Source: Pelistega ratti
GTDB taxonomy: Bacteria; Pseudomonadota; Gammaproteobacteria; Burkholderiales; Burkholderiaceae_B
NCBI RefSeq assembly: GCF_009833965.1
Contig: NZ_CP047165.1
Coordinates: 1,550,001 to 1,614,000 of the forward strand
DNA: 64,000 bases
Reading direction: 5' to 3'
Made by a program: the position numbers and the translations under genes. The notes beneath the pieces are model-generated. The model was not told the origin of the DNA, made no database searches, and was given only the letters and a program-made list of their open reading frames with translations. Shown in pieces: positions 36,721 through 46,970 of this stretch; position 1 is the first letter of the stretch; the number at the start of each line of letters is the position of its first letter.

Positions 36721-38826
36721 TTATTTGCTACGAGCGCTAATCACTTCATCTGCTACGTTCTTAGGTGCTTCAGCATAGTGCTTGAATTCCATTGTATAAG
36801 TAGCACGACCTTGTGTTAATGAACGTAAGTTAGTTGCATAACCGAACATTGAAGCTAAAGGTACTTCAGCTTTAATGATCTTACCGCCACCAACCATATC
36901 GTCCATACCTTGAAGGATACCGCGACGTGAAGATAAATCACCCATTACGGTACCTGCGTACTCTTCAGGTGTTTCTACTTCAACAGCCATCATTGGTTCT
37001 AACAAGACAGGGTTTGCACGACGCATACCTTCTTTGAAAGCCATAGACGCGGCCATACGGAAAGCATTTTCGTTAGAGTCCACATCATGGTAAGAACCGA
37101 ATGTTAATGTTACTTTAACGTCAACAACTGGATAACCTGCTACAACACCCGCAGAAAGTGTCTCTTGAACACCTTTGTCAACGGCAGGGATATATTCACG
37201 AGGAACAACACCCCCTTTAATTTCGTCAACGAACTCATAACCTGCACCACCTGGTTCTAGTGGTTCTAGTTTGAGTACCACGTGACCGTATTGACCACGA
37301 CCACCTGATTGCTTAACGAATTTACCTTCAACATTTTCCACCATTTTGCGGATAGTTTCACGGTAAGCCACTTGAGGTTTACCAACGTTTGCTTCAACGT
37401 TGAATTCACGTTTCATACGATCAACAATAATCTCAAGGTGTAACTCACCCATACCAGAGATAATTGTTTGACCAGATTCTTCATCAGAACGTACACGGAA
37501 TGAAGGGTCTTCTTGCGCTAAACGAGAAAGGGCAAGACCCATTTTCTCTTGGTCAGCTTTTGATTTTGGCTCAACCGCTTGAGAGATTACAGGCTCTGGG
37601 AATTCCATACGCTCAAGGATAATAGGCGCATCCATATCACAAAGCGTTTCACCTGTAGTCACTTCTTTAAGACCAACTACAGCAGCAATATCACCTGCCA
37701 ATACTTCTTTAATTTCTTCGCGGTTATTCGCGTGCATTTGAAGAATACGACCGATACGCTCTTTTTTACCTTTTACAGAGTTAAGAACGGTTTCACCAGA
37801 ATTCAGAATACCAGAATAAACACGGATAAAGGTCAATTGACCAACGAATGGGTCAGTCATTAATTTGAATGCTAAAGCAGAGAATTTTTCTTTGTCATCT
37901 GCTTTACGCTCAATCTTGTTACCGTCTTCATCTTCACCTTGTACAGGAGGAATATCAGTTGGTGCAGGTAAGAATTCAATCACAGCGTCTAACATACGTT
38001 GAACACCTTTGTTTTTGAACGCTGTACCACAAAGCATTGGTTGCACTTCACATGCAATCGTACGTTGACGTAATGCTTTGATAATTTCCTCTTCTGTTAA
38101 TGTACCTTCTTCAAGGTATTTATTCATTAACTCTTCGCTTGCTTCAGCTGCTGTTTCTAGCATTTTTTCGCGCCATTCTTCAGCAGTAGCAACTAAGTCA
38201 GCAGGAATATCTTCGTAGTTAAATTTAGTACCTTGGCTCGCTTCATCCCAAATGATAGCTTTCATTTTGATAAGATCAACAACACCTAGGAAAGAGTCTT
38301 CTTGACCAATAGGAATAACGATAGGTACAGGATTTGCACGTAAACGAGTTTTTAACTGATCGTAAACTTTGAAAAAGTTAGCACCAGTACGGTCCATTTT
38401 ATTAACGAACGCAAGACGAGGCACTTGGTATTTGTTTGCTTGGCGCCATACAGTTTCTGATTGAGGTTGAACACCACCCACCGCACAATACACCATGCAG
38501 GCACCGTCAAGTACACGCATAGAACGCTCTACTTCAATAGTAAAGTCCACGTGTCCTGGGGTGTCAATTACGTTAATACGATGTTCAGGATAGTTACCAG
38601 CCATACCACGCCAGAAAGCGGTAGTCGCTGCAGACGTAATAGTAATACCACGCTCTTGCTCTTGCTCCATCCAGTCCATGGTAGCAGCACCGTCATGTAC
38701 CTCACCTAATTTGTGATTTACACCAGTGTAGAACAGAATACGTTCTGATGTGGTAGTTTTACCAGCATCAATGTGCGCAGAAATACCGATGTTACGGTAG
38801 CGACTAATTGGGGTTTTACGAGCCAT
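36721..38826 (-). CDS. fusA: Translation elongation factor G
   Basis: 701 residues. GTPase motifs [25 protein letters not shown] and NKMDR are in the N-terminal domain; [11 protein letters not shown] in domain IV and [16 protein letters not shown] in domain V follow. It catalyses translocation and, with RRF, ribosome recycling. It starts 15 bp after rpsG. The position and sequence agree with a main EF-G rather than a tetracycline-protection paralogue. Confidence 0.98.
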   Translation of the reverse strand: MARKTPISRYRNIGISAHIDAGKTTTSERILFYTGVNHKLGEVHDGAATMDWMEQEQERGITITSAATTAFWRGMAGNYPEHRINVIDTPGHVDFTIEVERSMRVLDGACMVYCAVGGVQPQSETVWRQANKYQVPRLAFVNKMDRTGANFFKVYDQLKTRLRANPVPIVIPIGQEDSFLGVVDLIKMKAIIWDEASQGTKFNYEDIPADLVATAEEWREKMLETAAEASEELMNKYLEEGTLTEEEIIKALRQRTIACEVQPMLCGTAFKNKGVQRMLDAVIEFLPAPTDIPPVQGEDEDGNKIERKADDKEKFSALAFKLMTDPFVGQLTFIRVYSGILNSGETVLNSVKGKKERIGRILQMHANNREEIKEVLAGDIAAVVGLKEVTTGETLCDMDAPIILERMEFPEPVISQAVEPKSKADQEKMGLALSRLAQEDPSFRVRSDEESGQTIISGMGELHLEIIVDRMKREFNVEANVGKPQVAYRETIRKMVENVEGKFVKQSGGRGQYGHVVLKLEPLEPGGAGYEFVDEIKGGVVPREYIPAVDKGVQETLSAGVVAGYPVVDVKVTLTFGSYHDVDSNENAFRMAASMAFKEGMRRANPVLLEPMMAVEVETPEEYAGTVMGDLSSRRGILQGMDDMVGGGKIIKAEVPLASMFGYATNLRSLTQGRATYTMEFKHYAEAPKNVADEVISARSK

Positions 38827-38841
38827 TGTATTATCCTTTGA

Positions 38842-39312
38842 TTACCAACGGAAATGAGAGAAGGCTTTGTTAGCTTCAGCCATTCTATGAGTATCTTCAC
38901 GTTTTTTCATTGCTGCACCACGACCTTCTGATGCATCAATTAATTCACCTGCAAGACGTAAATCCATTGATTTTTCGCCACGTTTTTTAGCAGCTTCACG
39001 TACCCAACGCATCGCTAAAGCGAGACGGCGAACAGGACGTACTTCTACAGGAACTTGATAGTTAGCACCACCTACACGGCGGCTTTTAACTTCGACAATA
39101 GGTTTTACGTTATTGATTGCTAGAGTAAAAACTTCTAAAGGTTCTTTACCTGTTTTTTGTGCTATTTGCTCTAATGCACCATATACAATGCGTTCTGCAA
39201 CAGCTTTTTTACCTGATAGCATAACAACGTTCATGAATTTAGCGAGTTCTACGCTACCGAATTTTGGATCAGGTAGAATCTCACGTTTGGGAACTTCGCG
39301 ACGACGAGGCAT
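38842..39312 (-). CDS. rpsG: 30S ribosomal protein S7
   Basis: 156 residues, [19 protein letters not shown] to AFSHFRW, with the conserved [17 protein letters not shown] segment. S7 nucleates the 30S head and contacts E-site tRNA and mRNA; in E. coli it autoregulates the str operon. It follows rpsL after 160 bp, a longer gap than usual, containing GC-rich stems. Confidence 0.98.
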   Translation of the reverse strand: MPRRREVPKREILPDPKFGSVELAKFMNVVMLSGKKAVAERIVYGALEQIAQKTGKEPLEVFTLAINNVKPIVEVKSRRVGGANYQVPVEVRPVRRLALAMRWVREAAKKRGEKSMDLRLAGELIDASEGRGAAMKKREDTHRMAEANKAFSHFRW

Positions 39313-39472
39313 CTTTACTTCCTTTTATGTGACTATTTCAGTTGAACCACTTTCGTGGCCACGGCTGCCTAATAACGAGAACAGCCCCTTACATACCGCA
39401 GTATAAAATTTTAACGCAGCTGCGGCTGCACGCTTACCACCCACGGGCAGGAAGCTGATGAAAAAATCTAAC

Positions 39473-39847
39473 TTATTTTTTCGGACGTTTTGCACCGTAT
39501 TTAGAACGGGCTTGTTTACGATCTTTAACACCTTGAAGGTCTAAAGAACCACGTACAATATGGTAACGTACACCAGGTAAGTCTTTTACACGACCACCAC
39601 GAACGAGAACAACACTGTGCTCTTGTAAGTTGTGTCCTTCACCACCGATATATGAAATGACTTCAAAACCGTTGGTTAAACGTACTTTGGCAACCTTACG
39701 CATCGCTGAGTTAGGTTTTTTAGGTGTAGTAGTGTACACACGAGTACATACTCCACGGCGTTGTGGGCAGTTTTCTAGCGCTGGGCTCTTGCTGCTCACA
39801 CGACTAGTTTCGCGCGGTTTACGCACGAGTTGACTAATGGTAGGCAT
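39473..39847 (-). CDS. rpsL: 30S ribosomal protein S12
   Basis: 124 residues. The streptomycin-relevant positions are wild type: [12 protein letters not shown] retains both lysines around residue 43 and [13 protein letters not shown] retains the lysine around residue 88. S12 controls decoding accuracy at the A site. It is the first gene of the str operon; the leader contains a terminator-like hairpin 115 bp upstream. Confidence 0.98.
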   Translation of the reverse strand: MPTISQLVRKPRETSRVSSKSPALENCPQRRGVCTRVYTTTPKKPNSAMRKVAKVRLTNGFEVISYIGGEGHNLQEHSVVLVRGGRVKDLPGVRYHIVRGSLDLQGVKDRKQARSKYGAKRPKK

Positions 39848-39954
39848 AACCTTACTTATCCTATTACTTTGTTTATCTAATGTCTGTTTAACGTGCTGAC
39901 TTTAATGCACGGGTGGCTTATCCCACCAGATACATAAATGGGTTAGGTTTATGT

Positions 39955-39983
39955 ATAAAAAACTGCTAATTTTCACTAGCAGT
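39955..39983 (-). terminator. Terminator or attenuator in the rpsL leader
   Basis: Stem ACTGCTA / TAGCAGT (39962-39968 with 39977-39983), loop of 8; on the minus strand it is followed by TTTTTTAT. It lies between the CitE-like gene and rpsL. It either ends a transcript arriving from upstream or attenuates the str operon. The position 115 bp before rpsL permits both. Confidence 0.6.
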
Positions 39984-40342
39984 CAGCTAGCTTATCACTT
40001 TTTTGGTAGCCAGTCAATAAATTCTGTGGTTTTTATCCATAAAAACAATGATTTGGCTCATTTTATTCAATATCAACGTAAACAATAATAAATGAGAAGG
40101 TATTTCTTGCATAATGCACCTTCTCTATGATTGAAAGCGATAGGATTAGGTATGTATTCTACGGTACTAATAAGTCATTATCATGACAATCTTAAAGCAC
40201 TGTTTTAGGTACAGCATAATGTTAGTTTATAAAAATAGATAAACTGCACGATATAGGTCAAAGGAAAAAATAAATATTGGGAACTAAAGCGTAATAGTAA
40301 GTACCTACTATAAAACCTCTTCTAATTCTTACACCTAGTTAA
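39984..40342. other. Intergenic region upstream of the str operon
   Basis: About 360 bp. It contains the stem GAGAAGGT / ACCTTCTC (40094-40101 with 40118-40125) and AGTTTAT / ATAAACT near 40223-40244, downstream of the CitE-like gene. The str promoter is probably here, but no convincing -35/-10 pair stood out. No RNA gene was recognised. Confidence 0.4.
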
Positions 40343-41164
40343 TTAGGATACATCCCCATTAAGCAACGCTTTTGCCAATGTTAGAACAGGTAAATCCACC
40401 ATTTGCCCTTCATAGGCAAACGCCGCTAAACCTGTTCTTTCATATTCTGCCAATACTCCTTTTGCCCATTGGATTTGCTTCTCTTTGGGTTGTAAAGCAC
40501 GTTGCACTGCAAAAACTTGCTGAGGATGAATACATAATGCACCTGCCATACCCATTTGTTTACTACGCTGTATATGCTGAAAAAAAGCCTTTATATTTTT
40601 AAAATCAGGATAAACAGCCTCTAACGGTGCTTGAATACCTGCCAAACGACTTTGTAAGATAAGCTGATACCGTAGCTGATTTAGGAAAACACCCCCACCC
40701 TCACTCTGTGGCTCAAAACCAAGATCCACTGCTAAATCCAATGCACCAAAAGATACCCCTATCACCGCTGGCGTATGCACGATTGCATTAAGATTCGCTA
40801 TTCCTTTGGCACTTTCAATTAAGGGGAAAATCTTTTTTTGACTAAGTTGTGCTGCTTGCTGGATAACCTCGCTGCTCTCAGCCTTGGGTAACATCACTGT
40901 TTTAATTTGAGGAAATTCTGCACAAAAGGCTAAGTCTTTTTCAAAAAATGCACTCTTCTCACCATTTACTCGTACCCATAAAGCAATATCCTGATGCGTT
41001 TGTAGAAATTGACAAAACTGTGCTTGCGCCTTCTCTTTAGTCTCTATAGCAACCGCATCTTCAAAATCTACAATCACTACATCGACACCTGTCGCCATAG
41101 CTTTTTCTATACGATCAATACGAGTAGCCGGCACAAAAAGTGCAGACTGAATAACTGACTTCAT
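40343..41164 (-). CDS. HpcH/HpaI aldolase / citrate lyase beta-subunit-like CoA-ester lyase
   Basis: About 273 residues from the ATG at 41164, which has AAGGAGGATAAT upstream; a longer frame to 41263 is not supported. CitE-type TIM barrel: SALFVPATRIDRIEKA at the start, DVVIVDFEDAV, VMLPKAES, FPLIESAKGI and SFGALDLAVDLG, with the CoA/Mg sites in place. The family cleaves citryl-CoA, malyl-CoA or related esters. No citD/citF or glyoxylate-cycle genes are nearby, so the true substrate is open. It stands as a single gene. Confidence 0.85.
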   Translation of the reverse strand: MKSVIQSALFVPATRIDRIEKAMATGVDVVIVDFEDAVAIETKEKAQAQFCQFLQTHQDIALWVRVNGEKSAFFEKDLAFCAEFPQIKTVMLPKAESSEVIQQAAQLSQKKIFPLIESAKGIANLNAIVHTPAVIGVSFGALDLAVDLGFEPQSEGGGVFLNQLRYQLILQSRLAGIQAPLEAVYPDFKNIKAFFQHIQRSKQMGMAGALCIHPQQVFAVQRALQPKEKQIQWAKGVLAEYERTGLAAFAYEGQMVDLPVLTLAKALLNGDVS

Positions 41165-41353
41165 ATTATCCTCCTTATCTATAATCTTCCATTTTAAACT
41201 ATATCTACCTATCTTTTGATAGCGTAAATATATCATCAAATCCTTCATTCCAAATATACACACTCATATACGGTATATATAGTAGTCAAAAAATTATTAT
41301 CTCTATTCCAAATACACCCTACCTCTTTTCAAAAAAATAACGTAATATTTTTC

Positions 41354-42439
41354 ATTTGTCAAATTAAGCTAGACATTTTTAGACATTGCTTTTTTAAGAG
41401 CCTCTTTTAAATAGATCAGAAAAACATGGTAAGGGGTTTTATAACCGAGAGATTTTCTAGGTATCATGTTTATTTTATTAGCAATACTGGACAAATATGA
41501 TTGAGTCATTCCTATAAAATCAGTCTGTTTTGGTAGTCCATGTCGGCGTAATAATCCATTAGAATGTTCATTAAGTCCTCTCTGACTTGGACAGCCTGGA
41601 TCGGCAAAGAAAATATCAATATCATGTGCATTGGCAATCGTTTTCCAGTCAGAGAACTCTTTGCCTCTATCAAAGGTGATGGATTTAAATAAATGAGGTA
41701 GAGTTGAAAAAGAAGACATCCAGCGACTGATTGCCTTTTGTATATCCTGTGCTTTTCGTCCATCTGTTTGTAAGGTAATAATAGCTTTAGACTTTCTCTC
41801 AACCAGTGTTATCACCGCACTTTGATGATTTTTCCCTACGATAGTATCACCTTCTAAATGCCCAAATTCTTCCTTAAACGCTGGATAATATTTGGCTCGT
41901 TCATGAATATCCCTTACAAAAGCTTGTTTACCCCGTGTTTCTTTTCGTCCATTGGCTCTACGCTTACCTTTCCAAGGTAAATCCTCTTTCTTAAAAACAC
42001 CTCGTTCCACTAAGCGATACAGTGTTCTCATCGAGCAAGAAATTTTCTTGTGATAGACCCCTTTAATCACATCAAAGTTCCACCCCTTATCCAAATGGGC
42101 TTGTATTAACGCTCTCTCTTTTTTGGATAATTGGGTTTTACCCCGCCCACAATAGCGCTTATTCTTTTTATACTGTTCATAATACTCATAGGCAGAGTAA
42201 CCCTTTTTTAACATCGCTATTACCCTATAGATCGTTTGCCTTGATCGATTTAATGCCTTAGCTATATCTATTACTTTTTTACCAATTTGGTAATATGCCT
42301 CTATCATAACCAATTCATTTGTGCTAAGATGAGTGTAAGTCATTTATGTTAGTTCCTTTTCAGTAAATGTGGTGTTTATCTGAATCTAATGTAAATGGCT
42401 TTTTTTGTCCAGTTTTTTGTCTAGCTTAATTTTACAAAT
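41354..42439. mobile_element. IS30-family insertion sequence, complete copy
   Basis: 1086 bp bounded by 21-bp inverted ends ATTTGT(C/A)AAATTAAGCTAGAC at 41354-41374 and 42419-42439, one mismatch. It contains one full transposase gene. It abuts a second, truncated copy on its right. Confidence 0.88.
41369..42343 (-). CDS. IS30-family transposase
   Basis: 324 residues. N-terminal helix-turn-helix region (IDIAKALNRSRQTIYRVI), then the DDE core with HLEGDTIVGK, SITFDRGKEFSDW and the glutamate in QRGLNEHSNGLLRR. These are standard IS30-family catalytic positions. The frame is intact, and its 3' end runs into the left inverted end of the element, as usual for compact IS30 members. Probably active. 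Confidence 0.93.
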   Translation of the reverse strand: MTYTHLSTNELVMIEAYYQIGKKVIDIAKALNRSRQTIYRVIAMLKKGYSAYEYYEQYKKNKRYCGRGKTQLSKKERALIQAHLDKGWNFDVIKGVYHKKISCSMRTLYRLVERGVFKKEDLPWKGKRRANGRKETRGKQAFVRDIHERAKYYPAFKEEFGHLEGDTIVGKNHQSAVITLVERKSKAIITLQTDGRKAQDIQKAISRWMSSFSTLPHLFKSITFDRGKEFSDWKTIANAHDIDIFFADPGCPSQRGLNEHSNGLLRRHGLPKQTDFIGMTQSYLSSIANKINMIPRKSLGYKTPYHVFLIYLKEALKKAMSKNV

Positions 42440-43344
42440 TGGGAACCGAGAGATTTTCTAGGTATCATATTTATTTTATGAGCAATACTGGACAAATATG
42501 ATTGAGTCATTCCTATAAAATCAGTCTGTTTCGGTAGTCCATGTCGGCGTAATAATCCATTAGAATGTTCATTAAGTCCTCTCTGACTTGGACAGCCTGG
42601 ATCGGCAAAGAAAATATCAATATCATGTGCATTGGCAATCGTTTTCCAGTCAGAGAACTCTTTGCCTCTATCAAAGGTGATGGATTTAAATAAATGAGGT
42701 AGAGTTGAAAAAGAAGACATCCAGCGACTGATTGCCTTTTGTATATCCTGTGCTTTTCGTCCATCTGTTTGTAAGGTAATAATAGCTTTAGACTTTCTCT
42801 CAACCAGTGTTATCACCGCACTTTGATGATTTTTCCCTACGATAGTATCACCTTCTAAATGTCCAAATTCTTCCTTAAACGCTGGATAATATTTGGCTCG
42901 TTCATGAATATCCCTTACAAAAGCTTGTTTACCCCGTGTTTCTTTTCGTCCATTGGCTCTACGCTTACCTTTCCAAGGTAAATCCTCTTTCTTAAAAACA
43001 CCTCGTTCCACTAAGCGATACAGTGTTCTCATTGAGCAAGAAATCTTCTTGCGATAGACCCCTTTAATCACATCAAAGTTCCACCCCTTATTCAAATGGG
43101 CTTGTATCAACGCTCTCTCTTTCTTGGATAATTGGGTTTTACCTCGCCCACAATAGCACTTATTTTTTTTATACTGCTCATAATACTCATAGGCAGAGCA
43201 ACCCTTTTTTAACATCGCTATTACCCTATAGATCGTTTGCCTTGACCGATTCAGTGCCTTAGCTATATCTATTACTTTTTTACCAATTTGGTAATATGCC
43301 TCTATTATGACCAATTCATTTATGCTAAGATGTCTATAAGTCAT
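42421..43344 (-). CDS. IS30-family transposase, 3'-truncated copy
   Basis: Near-identical to the copy at 41369 but its last 25 or so codons are replaced: after MIPRKSLG it reads SQFVKLS and stops inside the inverted end of the neighbouring copy. The DDE residues remain, so activity is not excluded. However, its element lacks its own left end and could only move using the neighbour's end. A handful of silent and missense differences from the first copy show they are not a fresh duplication. Confidence 0.88.
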   Translation of the reverse strand: MTYRHLSINELVIIEAYYQIGKKVIDIAKALNRSRQTIYRVIAMLKKGCSAYEYYEQYKKNKCYCGRGKTQLSKKERALIQAHLNKGWNFDVIKGVYRKKISCSMRTLYRLVERGVFKKEDLPWKGKRRANGRKETRGKQAFVRDIHERAKYYPAFKEEFGHLEGDTIVGKNHQSAVITLVERKSKAIITLQTDGRKAQDIQKAISRWMSSFSTLPHLFKSITFDRGKEFSDWKTIANAHDIDIFFADPGCPSQRGLNEHSNGLLRRHGLPKQTDFIGMTQSYLSSIAHKINMIPRKSLGSQFVKLS

Positions 43345-43440
43345 TTATGTTAGTTCCTTTTCAGTAAATGTGGTGTTTATCTGAATCTAATGTAAATGGC
43401 TTTTTTTGTCTAGTCTTTTGTCTAGCTTAATTTTACAAAT
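42443..43440. mobile_element. IS30-family insertion sequence, left end missing
   Basis: The right inverted end is present at 43420-43440 (GTCTAGCTTAATTTTACAAAT). The left about 90 bp, including the left end, were lost where the complete copy now sits. Both copies point the same way, giving a head-to-tail pair. Confidence 0.8.
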
Positions 43441-43564
43441 TGGGTCTTAAAATAATAGAGTAGAAGTTTATGCTCTATTTGTGTATGATTTCTCTACTGC
43501 CTACTATCTAGGTTCAATCTATTTTTTGTTATACACTACAAAATTTCCATTCATTATTTTCTCT

Positions 43565-44308
43565 ATGTCTTATACTCGAAAACCAGCACTAGACGCATTT
43601 CGTGCCGCTTTTCCTTATACCATTCCTATGATGACAGGCTTTTTATTCCTAGGGGTGGCATATGGTATTTACATGAAATCACTTGGGTTTAATGCCCTAT
43701 ATCCTATTTTAATGGCAGCGACTATTTATGCAGGCTCCGTTGAGTTTATTGTCGCTGGCTTACTCATTACCGATTTTGATCCATGGAACACCTTTTTAAT
43801 TGCTTTGATGGTGAGTGGACGACAATTTTTCTATAGTATCTCCATGCTAACCAAATATAGCAAAACGGGAAAGAAAAAAGGCTTATTAATTGCAACCCTT
43901 GTTGATGAATCCTTTTCTCTTAACTACCTTGCCAAAATTCCTCCCCATATTGATCGTGGCTGGTATATGCTGAGTGTCAGTCTTTTACTTTATACCTATT
44001 GGGTAACAGGTGCTGCATTAGGAGCGCTATTTGGCACGATGCTACCCTTTGATTTAAAAGGCGTAGAGTTTGCCATGACAGCACTATTTATTGTTATCTT
44101 CGCAGAACAATGGATAAAAGAAAAATCCCATGCTAGCTCATTACTAGGTATTGGTGTTACCGTTACTTGTTTATTAATTTTTGGTAAAAACCATTTCTTG
44201 CTACCAACATTATTTGGTATTTGGTTGATATTAACCCTTTTCCGTTCTCAGTTTGAAGCCATTCTTTCTCGTGAGTGCCACACTGAAACCCAAGGAGATA
44301 AAGTATGA
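43565..44308 (+). CDS. azlC: AzlC family branched-chain amino acid exporter, large subunit
   Basis: About 247 residues from the ATG at 43565 (MSYTRKPALDAFRAAFPYT); a frame from 43481 is longer but not family-like. No good ribosome site is visible before either. AzlC marks: GFLFLGVAYGIYM, IYAGSVEFIVAGLL and VSGRQFFYSISML. With AzlD it exports branched-chain amino acids or analogues across the inner membrane. Its stop overlaps the azlD start by 4 bases. It begins 125 bp after the IS30 pair, so the promoter may have been displaced. Confidence 0.9.
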   Translation: MSYTRKPALDAFRAAFPYTIPMMTGFLFLGVAYGIYMKSLGFNALYPILMAATIYAGSVEFIVAGLLITDFDPWNTFLIALMVSGRQFFYSISMLTKYSKTGKKKGLLIATLVDESFSLNYLAKIPPHIDRGWYMLSVSLLLYTYWVTGAALGALFGTMLPFDLKGVEFAMTALFIVIFAEQWIKEKSHASSLLGIGVTVTCLLIFGKNHFLLPTLFGIWLILTLFRSQFEAILSRECHTETQGDKV

Positions 44309-44637
44309 TGACATTCTCCCAACAGATTATCACTATTGGGCTTGCCGTATTTGCTGTACAGTTTTGTCGCTGGTTACCCTTTATTATTTTTCCAGATAAC
44401 CGCCCCACCCCACCTTATATTCGCTATTTAGGCTCTATTTTGCCCGCTGCTATGTTTGGGATGTTGGTAGTGTATTGTTATAAAGATATTAGTTTATCTA
44501 CCTCTCCCTACGGACTACCTGATTTTATTGCTGGCATACTTGTATTTGCCTTGCATCTCTGGAAACGTAATATGTTTCTTTCTATTATGGTGGGAACATT
44601 ATTTTATATGTTTTTAATACAGCAGGTATTTGTTTAA
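44305..44637 (+). CDS. azlD: AzlD family branched-chain amino acid exporter, small subunit
   Basis: 110 residues, four membrane segments, with the AzlD pattern CRWLPFIIFP and the central YLGSILPAAMFGMLVVYC. It is the obligate small partner of AzlC; GGAGATAAAGT lies inside the azlC end before its overlapping ATG. A terminator follows at 44642. Confidence 0.9.
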   Translation: MMTFSQQIITIGLAVFAVQFCRWLPFIIFPDNRPTPPYIRYLGSILPAAMFGMLVVYCYKDISLSTSPYGLPDFIAGILVFALHLWKRNMFLSIMVGTLFYMFLIQQVFV

Positions 44638-44641
44638 ATTT

Positions 44642-44682
44642 AAAAGGAATGATTTAAGAAATACTTTTATCATTCCTTTTTC
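44642..44682 (+). terminator. Terminator after azlCD
   Basis: A 12-bp stem AAAAGGAATGAT / ATCATTCCTTTT with a 15-nt loop and a T-run. Confidence 0.85.
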
Positions 44683-44838
44683 ATCGTTTGGTAGGCTCTA
44701 TTAATAATAGTGTATATAACGATAAGTATCAAAATATAGCAAGAAACTATCTGGGTAATGCACAACGACTATTTAATGCGCTTATATAACCATTATTTAA
44801 AACTTACATTAAAAATATTGAGCTTAATACCTAAAAAC

Positions 44839-45996
44839 TTATGCCTTTTTAACACCCGTCAATAAATAATCAATGGTTTCTTTCACCGAGCGAATAGCTG
44901 CACCAAACGGTAGGGGGTCTTTACCACGGAAAAATAATCCCTTATCTACCTCACCACGAAAGGCTTCTGCCAAGCGTAAATCAATACAAAACTGACCAAT
45001 TTTACTAAGACCATCACGCAAACCACACGTTGTCAAACAATTAATTCCTTGCGTGCAACGGCGCTGATCGGCTTTCGCATTGGCTTGTAACTTGCTTTCT
45101 CGTTTAAGATAATTCGTTAAAAATTTCGTCTTCACACCACGGGCAGGCAAACCAGCGACTGACATAAACTCTACAATATGCTCTTTTTCTGCACCAGCTA
45201 GCGTATTTTTAAAATTAATATGTGCATCACCCTCACGCGTTACCGCAAATGCTGTACCAATCTGTACCGCACTCGCCCCCCAATTTTTCAAAGCAGTTGT
45301 GATTTTTTGAAAGTTCGCCATACCACCAGCCAAAATAAGGGGAATTTTTTCACTTTCCAGACCTAGGTTTTTAAATACCTCCATCGTTTCTTCTATGACA
45401 CGCTTAAAGTCAAACTTCGCATCATTCACCCCCTCTATTGTCATTGCACCTAAATGCCCTGCTGCATGAGCAGGGTGTTCAATGACAATCGCATCAGGTA
45501 GAATACCTTTTTTCATCCAACGCTTTAGCACAATCGCAATGCCACGGGACTCTGAGAGGATAGGCAGTAAAGCCACATCTTTATTGCCCCCTGTTAATTC
45601 AGGCAAATCTAAAGGTAATCCCGCTCCCATCACAATGGCATCTGCACCCGATTCGCAGGCTTGACGTACTAAATGGGGATGATCTTTTACGGCTTTCATT
45701 ACATTAACCGCAATCATGCCATTACCTTCACTTTGCTGCTTGGCTTTCTGAATTTCACGGTCTAGGGCAATTAAATTAAGTCGTCTGTATTTTTCTTCAC
45801 TTGGGTTTTCTTTACTTTCAGCTAATAAATCTTCATGCAAATGACGCAAATCAACACTGGCAATCGTACCAATACCATTTTCACGAGCAACGGCACTTGA
45901 TAGGCTAGATGCAGATATACACACTCCCATCCCTCCTTGCACAATGGGAATAAGCTCCTTTCCACGAATGACTAATGGTTTAAATGAATGGTCCAT
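44839..45996 (-). CDS. Nitronate monooxygenase family flavoprotein
   Basis: 385 residues of the 2-nitropropane dioxygenase-like TIM barrel. PIVQGGMGVCIS at the start, NVMKAV, GADAIVMGAGLPLDLPEL, VIEHPAHAAGHLGA, ILAGGMANFQKI and ASAVQIGTAFAVTREG bind FMN. The C-terminal part has a cysteine-rich stretch CTQGINCLTTCGLRDG. The family oxidises alkyl nitronates or acts as an enoyl reductase-like enzyme; the cysteine-containing tail marks a subgroup whose substrate is not established. Single gene. Confidence 0.85.
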   Translation of the reverse strand: MDHSFKPLVIRGKELIPIVQGGMGVCISASSLSSAVARENGIGTIASVDLRHLHEDLLAESKENPSEEKYRRLNLIALDREIQKAKQQSEGNGMIAVNVMKAVKDHPHLVRQACESGADAIVMGAGLPLDLPELTGGNKDVALLPILSESRGIAIVLKRWMKKGILPDAIVIEHPAHAAGHLGAMTIEGVNDAKFDFKRVIEETMEVFKNLGLESEKIPLILAGGMANFQKITTALKNWGASAVQIGTAFAVTREGDAHINFKNTLAGAEKEHIVEFMSVAGLPARGVKTKFLTNYLKRESKLQANAKADQRRCTQGINCLTTCGLRDGLSKIGQFCIDLRLAEAFRGEVDKGLFFRGKDPLPFGAAIRSVKETIDYLLTGVKKA

Positions 45997-46145
45997 TATT
46001 TTTTCCTTATCGTATGTATGCGAATAAAGCCCTATACTTATTTACACCATTTAGTATAAATTCCTTATCTCACAAAATTAAAACAGTGTTTGAATATTCT
46101 TATTGTATGCCTTTTAATAGCAAAAATCTATTTAAGCATACTTTT

Positions 46146-46231
46146 TTGACAAGTTTTTTTAAAGTTTTATTAAAAATACCGTTTATACGATAAAACAACT
46201 ACTCATAGATAGGTTATACATGACAAGTCAT
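46146..46231 (+). promoter_or_regulatory. Candidate promoter and dyad upstream of the FmdE-like gene
   Basis: TTGACA at 46146-46151 is followed after 16 bp by TATTAA. Further down, ATGAC-AA-GTCAT (46220-46231) is a perfect 5-bp dyad 55 bp before the start. Both are assigned by eye. The remaining 46000-46286 region is AT-rich without other features. Confidence 0.35.
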
Positions 46232-46286
46232 TATGTACTTGATACTATGAAATAGTTTTACCCAAATACAATCCAAAGGAGATATT

Positions 46287-46913
46287 ATGCAAAGCAATCA
46301 ATTTCCTACTTTTTTTCAACAAGCACCCAAATTAGTCATGTATGATGGGTTAGCCCAATTTTTAGGTGCAACACCAAATGGCTTATTAGCATATAGTTAT
46401 GCCGATGCGGTTCGTTTATGTGGACATTCTTGCCCAACAGTCGCTGGTGCTTATTTGATGACGATCAAAGGATTAGCTGCTCTTTATGACAATGACATAC
46501 CCGAACGAGGTAAAATTGATGTGGTTATTGCTGGAGAAAGAGATAGTGGTACAGCAGGTGTTGTTGCTTCTGTTGCAACATTACTTACCGGTGCAGCCAC
46601 TGAATTAGGTTTTGGCGGTATTGGTATGCAATCCCTCTTTGGTCGCCGTAACTTATTAACTTTTTCTGCAGAACTACCTGCTGCCTTAACCCTACGCCGT
46701 CAAGATACTGGAAAAACCGTTGCTGTTCACTACCAACCCCATATTGTTCCATTCCCTAACGATATGCGTGAGCTAATGCCAAAAGCGGTCAGCGGTACAG
46801 CGACTGAAGCCGAACTTAAACGTTTTGGGGAATGCTGGCAAGAGCGTGTAGAGGCAATTTTGGTAAAAGAAGTGAATAATCCAGAATTGGTTTTTGTGGA
46901 AGAATTGAATTAA
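46287..46913 (+). CDS. FmdE-like protein (formylmethanofuran dehydrogenase subunit E domain family), function unknown
   Basis: 208 residues. A conserved-looking cysteine/histidine motif, RLCGHSCPTVAGAYLM (about residues 46-61), resembles the GH-x-CPG/CPT signature of FmdE domains, which bind metal. The central IDVVIAGERDSGTAGVVASV and the C-terminal acidic helix add little to function. FmdE homologues outside methanogens are linked to molybdopterin or metal-binding roles, but none is established here. AAAGGAGATATT precedes the ATG. It has its own terminator at 46938, so it is monocistronic. Confidence 0.6.
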   Translation: MQSNQFPTFFQQAPKLVMYDGLAQFLGATPNGLLAYSYADAVRLCGHSCPTVAGAYLMTIKGLAALYDNDIPERGKIDVVIAGERDSGTAGVVASVATLLTGAATELGFGGIGMQSLFGRRNLLTFSAELPAALTLRRQDTGKTVAVHYQPHIVPFPNDMRELMPKAVSGTATEAELKRFGECWQERVEAILVKEVNNPELVFVEELN

Positions 46914-46937
46914 AAGTATTGTATTGATTTTATAACG

Positions 46938-46970
46938 CCCTATTAAGTAGTGATACTTGATAGGGTTTTC
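46938..46970 (+). terminator. Terminator after the FmdE-like gene
   Basis: Stem CCCTAT / ATAGGG enclosing AAGTA / TACTT, followed by TTTTCT. Confidence 0.75.

Noticed and set aside
24488..39847. Many overlapping open frames opposite the ribosomal, tuf, fusA and rpo genes
   Set aside because: They mirror strongly biased codons of highly expressed genes, have no ribosome sites and no family resemblance.
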